Positions 6,968 through 10,278 of a stretch of DNA of 10,278 nucleotides are shown one piece after another (position 1 is the first letter of the stretch; each line of letters opens with the position of its first letter). The stretch is taken from positions 1 to 10,278 of the forward strand of contig CATXEA010000046.1 in NCBI GenBank assembly GCA_958367245.1, written 5' to 3'. The notes under the pieces are model-generated. The model saw nothing but the letters and a program-made list of their open reading frames with translations, was not told where the DNA came from and did no database searches. Origin of the DNA: an uncultured Blautia sp. Its GTDB lineage: Bacteria > Bacillota > Clostridia > Lachnospirales > Lachnospiraceae. Both the position numbers and the translations under genes were made by a program.

Positions 6968-7486
6968 ATGGACAAAAGAATCTTATTATATTTCTATAAT
7001 TCTCCGTTGGGGAAAATGACAATGTCATCGGATGGAAACGCTCTGACCGGACTTTGGTTTGAGGGACAGAAATATTTCGGTGCAGACTTTCCGAAAGAAA
7101 AGATAGTATATGAACAAAAAGAACTTCCTATATTTGGGGAAACAATACGATGGCTGGATTTATATTTCAATGGAAAAGAGCCGGATTTTCTTCCGGAATT
7201 ATCTTTGAATGGGACAGAATTTCGGAAGGAAGTGTGGAAGCTTCTTCTGGAAATCCCATATGGAGAGACAGTGACTTATGGTGAAATTGCAGGGAAAATT
7301 GCAAAGAAAAAAGGGCTGTTAACCATGTCCGCCCAGGCTGTGGGAGGAGCAGTGGGACACAACCCTATTTCCATTCTGGTGCCCTGTCACCGCGTAGTCG
7401 GTTCAGACGGAAGTCTTACCGGATATGCGGGAGGGCTGGACAAAAAGCTTGCTCTGCTTACGCTGGAGCAGAAAAATCATAAGTAA
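6968..7486 (+). CDS. ogt: O6-alkylguanine-DNA methyltransferase (Ogt type)
   Basis: This 172-residue cytoplasmic suicide repair protein moves the alkyl group from O6-methylguanine to its own cysteine. The active-site motif PCHRV is at 139-143 with the acceptor C140. The preceding helix-turn-helix region starts with FRKEVWKLLLEIPYGETVTYG (85-105) and carries the base-flipping tyrosine equivalent near Y104 and HNPI (131-134). It continues to GSLTGYAGG (148-156) behind the active site. The first 80 residues are the poorly conserved N-terminal domain. The arginine that normally replaces the flipped base (R128 in human AGT) aligns with Q123 in SAQAVGGAVGHNP; I recall this variant from other clostridial Ogt proteins. 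The ATG lies 3 bases after the MATE stop with no good ribosome binding site, suggesting translational coupling. The last 84 bases overlap the oppositely transcribed YfhO-type gene. Confidence 0.93.
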   Translation: MDKRILLYFYNSPLGKMTMSSDGNALTGLWFEGQKYFGADFPKEKIVYEQKELPIFGETIRWLDLYFNGKEPDFLPELSLNGTEFRKEVWKLLLEIPYGETVTYGEIAGKIAKKKGLLTMSAQAVGGAVGHNPISILVPCHRVVGSDGSLTGYAGGLDKKLALLTLEQKNHK

Positions 7487-10138
7487 CAATAGGAAACCTG
7501 AAATGGTGGCTGCAATACCTGCCGGGAGGTAAGGCGTCATATAGACAAATTCTATTTGATGCTTTCCGCCCGGTATTTCTGCGCCCAGAAACATCAGATT
7601 AGCCTGATGGACAGGGTGTTTTTCCCCATCTATATATAGCTTCCATCCTTTGCTGTAGGGAATGGAAAGAACAAGCTCTCTGGTTTTGCTGAAATCGGCA
7701 GTGCAGGTGATGTGATTTCCCTTTATACTAAGGTCTGCAGGCGCTTCTTCCTTTCGAAGAGAAGCAAAGTCAGAGAGGCGGTTCACCTTCTGGCATAAGA
7801 CCTGAATGTTTGAAAGCCGGTATTTTCCGGGAGTCTCAAAAGTAAGTTCAATTTGATGGATTGGTTCTTTATGATATAGGAAATTCATACCATAATTTGA
7901 CCTTCCGCTGGTGAAATTATTCTTAGGAGACAGGGATTGAATTGTTTGCCGGATACTCTTTTTGACACCAAGGGGCTTGGCAGAAACATACGCCGTAGTA
8001 TAGTCGGAAGTCTCAAAGAGTGTTCGGTATTTTGGGTTTTTACCGATATATTGTAATCCGGTAAAGGCAAGGTAGGTTTCACATCTGGATTCTCCGGTGA
8101 AGTTAAGGATACATCCGGAATTTGCTTTTTCGACAGTTAAAATACCGTTTTTATAGGAGAGTCCCTGAGCGTTTGTTACTGTAAAGGGGACATCTCTGGA
8201 TTGGAACTCAAGTTCGGATTCCGGAAGATGACTTTCCTCAAGTACAGCTCCCTGAAGCATGGCTTCCTGCCGTTGGACCGGGTTCATTTTTTCAAAAGAT
8301 TCAGAGGAAACCGTGGAGTCGTAGGTATAAGCAAGAGGCAGTACACCCGGGTCTTTATAAATATAAAGCGGTCTTGGTTCTTCCTGAATCTGTTCAACAC
8401 GCTGAAAACCATAGGGCGCTGTTGAGGCAGGACCTGCGTAATAACCGACTGAAAACAGCTTCATAATCCAGGAACGGCTGTTCAGATTCTGTACACTTTG
8501 TATCATATAATTATTCATGTACATTGTGTTAAAAAAGTTATCAATACAGTCAGCGATGATGGAAAATCCGAATCTTGTACCGTTTAATCCATTGAGAATA
8601 ACGGAATTTCCGGGAGCCGGAAGGCGAAGCTGATCATAGCGTACCTGGGCAATACCGGGCATGGAGGCAAGGCGCTGATAAGAGTTGTCATGCGTATCCT
8701 CATAAGCAGAACCAACATCAGCGAAATCTTCAATGCCTGCATTTTTATCCGGCTGTCCGACATAATAAAACCAGATATTACATGCATTGCCTGCAACGAG
8801 AAACAGGGCAAAGAAGCCGGCCATCCATTGTTTTTTCTGAACAAGAAAACGGTATCCCAGTGTGAAAATCAAAGTCAGACTGAGCAGGAGCAAACCGGAA
8901 GTGAAATTGTTGGGCCCCTGTAAATGTCGGTCTGTAATAAGCCACAGGGCGTATGCAGAACCAATAAGTCCGATAATAGTTCTCTGCTTTTTGGAAACAG
9001 AGAAAAATTCAGGATATATTTTTACAAACATATAGGCATATAACATACCGAATACCCATACCCATCGGTTACTGGTATAAGAAAAACCGTTCAGTACGTG
9101 ACCGAAGAATGGAATACACACAAAAATCGCGGTCATCAGCACTCCGCAAATCATTGCCAGATGTTTCCTGAATTTCGTAAAAAGAAGAATCAGGGCAGGG
9201 ACGCAAATGGAAGCGACTCCGATGCAGGAGAAGCGTGTGTGAGTATTTTTCCCCGCAAAAGCAGCCAGAAGAGAGCGGTAAAAAGGCTGGCTGTACAAAA
9301 TCGGCACATATCTTTCTACACTCATTCTTGAGTTCGAAAGGAAGGTAATGACCATTGGAAGCAGTATAATACCGGATATGAGCAGCGCTGTAATCGTGTA
9401 GAAACAGAAGTATCCAAGCCAGGTAAAAAGGGACCGGAGATGGATGCGTCTATATCTGATAAAGTATTGAAATACTGCATAAATCACAGCGAAAATACCC
9501 AGCATGTAGAAAAAATAAAAGTTGCTTACTGCAGACAATGCAATAGAGCATATGTAAAGATACGGTTTATTTTTATCAAAAATCTTGTCTATGCCAAGAA
9601 GGATTAAAGGCAGGCAGATACATGGATTGAGGAAATAGGGATGGTCAAGTCCGGTAACGATCATCCACTGGGAATATACATAAATCAGACTGCCTAAAAG
9701 TACCGGAAATTCTTTATGTTTGTGATAAAAGCAATAGGTGCAAAAAGCGATTCCTGCAAGATAAAAGCGCAGGAAAATCAGGAATCCATACAGATATTCC
9801 GTATATCTTTCCGGTACAAAAACTGCCAGAAGATTCAGCGGATCGCCGACTACATAGTAGTGAAGAGTCGTGAGGATGTCGGAGCCAAAAACAAGTTTAA
9901 GGTCCCAAAGGGGAAACTCTATTCTGTGCTCAAACAGGAGTGTGCGAAGGACGGAACGGAGATACTGCCCCCAATAGGCAAGGGTTGTATAATGCTGAGA
10001 AAGCCCGTCGCCAATACGCACAAAGGATTTACCATTGCTGATAAAAATTAAAAGAAGAATACCAAAAATTCCAAGCATGGAAATGGTATATATGCTGTAA
10101 AAACGCAGACGTTTTTTCAGAATTGTTTTTTCTTTCAT
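7403..10138 (-). CDS. YfhO-family multi-pass membrane protein (GT-C-like glycosyltransferase)
   Basis: With the ATG at 10138 the protein has 911 residues. A ribosome binding site (AGAGGT, plus positions 10146-10151) lies 7 bases upstream, whereas the in-frame ATG at 10168 has none. After a basic N-terminus and a first helix (about 14-35) comes GDGLSQHY (43-50), the loop typical of clostridial YfhO proteins. About a dozen helices follow up to residue 460, with NRWVW near 357. A large extracytoplasmic domain covers about 465-865 and includes the family hallmark PYSKGWKLYIDG (827-838) and then IPGGKHQIEF. The last helix is near 871-892 and ends in a basic tail. In Bacillus subtilis YfhO acts with the CsbB glycosyltransferase and a GtcA-type flippase to add GlcNAc to lipoteichoic acid. 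A comparable role in surface-glycan decoration is likely here, although no CsbB or GtrA/GtcA gene is in the window. Its 3' end overlaps ogt by 84 bases and no terminator follows. Confidence 0.9.
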   Translation of the reverse strand: MKEKTILKKRLRFYSIYTISMLGIFGILLLIFISNGKSFVRIGDGLSQHYTTLAYWGQYLRSVLRTLLFEHRIEFPLWDLKLVFGSDILTTLHYYVVGDPLNLLAVFVPERYTEYLYGFLIFLRFYLAGIAFCTYCFYHKHKEFPVLLGSLIYVYSQWMIVTGLDHPYFLNPCICLPLILLGIDKIFDKNKPYLYICSIALSAVSNFYFFYMLGIFAVIYAVFQYFIRYRRIHLRSLFTWLGYFCFYTITALLISGIILLPMVITFLSNSRMSVERYVPILYSQPFYRSLLAAFAGKNTHTRFSCIGVASICVPALILLFTKFRKHLAMICGVLMTAIFVCIPFFGHVLNGFSYTSNRWVWVFGMLYAYMFVKIYPEFFSVSKKQRTIIGLIGSAYALWLITDRHLQGPNNFTSGLLLLSLTLIFTLGYRFLVQKKQWMAGFFALFLVAGNACNIWFYYVGQPDKNAGIEDFADVGSAYEDTHDNSYQRLASMPGIAQVRYDQLRLPAPGNSVILNGLNGTRFGFSIIADCIDNFFNTMYMNNYMIQSVQNLNSRSWIMKLFSVGYYAGPASTAPYGFQRVEQIQEEPRPLYIYKDPGVLPLAYTYDSTVSSESFEKMNPVQRQEAMLQGAVLEESHLPESELEFQSRDVPFTVTNAQGLSYKNGILTVEKANSGCILNFTGESRCETYLAFTGLQYIGKNPKYRTLFETSDYTTAYVSAKPLGVKKSIRQTIQSLSPKNNFTSGRSNYGMNFLYHKEPIHQIELTFETPGKYRLSNIQVLCQKVNRLSDFASLRKEEAPADLSIKGNHITCTADFSKTRELVLSIPYSKGWKLYIDGEKHPVHQANLMFLGAEIPGGKHQIEFVYMTPYLPAGIAATISGFLLLLMIFLLQRKQSKLFVQPSRISGKTSV

Positions 10139-10145
10139 TTGAATT

Positions 10146-10151
10146 ACCTCT
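10146..10151 (-). promoter_or_regulatory. Ribosome binding site deciding the start of the YfhO-type gene
   Basis: On the minus strand this reads AGAGGT and lies 7 bases before the ATG at 10138. It is the reason for preferring that start over 10168. Confidence 0.7.
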
Positions 10152-10177
10152 GAAAACTGATTTATCATTACGATAAT

Positions 10178-10206
10178 ATTATATAACCAAAAAGCAGAAG
10201 ATGCAA
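10178..10206 (-). promoter_or_regulatory. Promoter of the YfhO-type gene
   Basis: On the minus strand a perfect TATAAT (10183-10178) lies 17 bp after TTGCAT (10206-10201). The -35 box matches only its TTG. Transcription would start near 10171, so a transcript from here would not include any start upstream and would make the ATG at 10168 nearly leaderless. Confidence 0.55.
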
Positions 10207-10239
10207 GAGAAAAGGCATATCCGGTCAGGGCAACCGCAT

Positions 10240-10278
10240 AAAAATATCCATCTGGGGAATGAAATCCCTTGATGGATA
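10240..10278 (-). terminator. Terminator of an off-window minus-strand gene
   Basis: On the minus strand TATCCATC (10278-10271) pairs with GATGGATA (10252-10245), with an inner GGGA/TCCC helix and a TTTCAT loop, and is directly followed by TTTTT (10244-10240). The stem may continue beyond the window edge. It suggests that a gene to the right, read in the same direction as the YfhO-type gene, ends shortly before this point. Confidence 0.6.

Noticed and set aside
7512..7580. Possible bidirectional terminator after ogt (AATACC with GGTATT and short GC runs)
   Set aside because: The pairing needs a 4-base bulge, there is no U-run, and it lies within the YfhO-type coding sequence.
9716..10051. 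Plus-strand open frame of 111 codons opposite the YfhO-type gene
   Set aside because: It is antisense to conserved YfhO membrane helices, has no ribosome binding site or promoter, and resembles no family.
10201..10272. Short plus-strand ORF of 23 codons at the right edge
   Set aside because: It has no good Shine-Dalgarno sequence and overlaps the minus-strand promoter and terminator hairpin.
1..10278. CRISPR array, tRNA, rRNA, prophage or toxin-antitoxin genes
   Set aside because: No regularly spaced repeats, cloverleaf-like sequences or matching protein families were seen on either strand.

Overview
The window reads as chromosomal DNA of an anaerobic gut-type Firmicute, most likely a Lachnospiraceae relative (Blautia, Dorea or Ruminococcus-like). 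This is inferred from the AT-rich bias, the strong AGGAGG-type ribosome binding sites, U-tailed hairpin terminators, and the gene families present: a clostridial-type radical SAM protein, a MepA-like MATE pump, a pRiA4b ORF-3 protein and a Lachnospiraceae-style YfhO protein. No rRNA, tRNA, CRISPR array, transposase or phage gene is visible. The longest non-coding stretch is about 240 bases, so there is no large unexplained gap.

Layout from left to right. (1) Positions 1-542 hold the 3' part of a membrane protein with a DUF1648 motif; its start lies outside the window. (2) Positions 741-2111 hold a free-standing radical SAM enzyme with a CxxxCxxC cluster site and a cysteine-bearing C-terminal region like an auxiliary cluster domain. 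A 9-bp perfect inverted repeat lies in its upstream region and a U-tailed hairpin follows it. (3) Positions 2352-3698 hold a MepA-like MATE exporter, preceded by a very short leader ORF of 18 codons with its own Shine-Dalgarno sequence and followed by its own terminator. (4) Positions 3859-7486 form a three-gene operon behind a good sigma-A-type promoter: a two-part pRiA4b ORF-3 family protein, a second and divergent MATE transporter, and an Ogt-type O6-alkylguanine-DNA methyltransferase. Gaps are 25 and 3 bases. (5) Positions 7403-10138 on the minus strand hold a large YfhO-family membrane glycosyltransferase-like protein. Its 3' end runs 84 bases into the 3' end of ogt. A promoter, a ribosome binding site and a terminator for an off-window minus-strand gene lie at the right edge.

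The genes do not form one obvious pathway. The two MATE pumps and Ogt suggest export of toxic compounds and alkylation repair. YfhO belongs to cell-surface glycan decoration. The radical SAM enzyme has no identifiable substrate gene next to it. I see no convincing new multi-gene system. The points most worth a second look are the leader ORF of the first MATE gene, the 84-bp antisense overlap of ogt and the YfhO gene, the uncharacterised C-terminal two thirds of the pRiA4b-type protein, and the loss of the arginine finger in Ogt.
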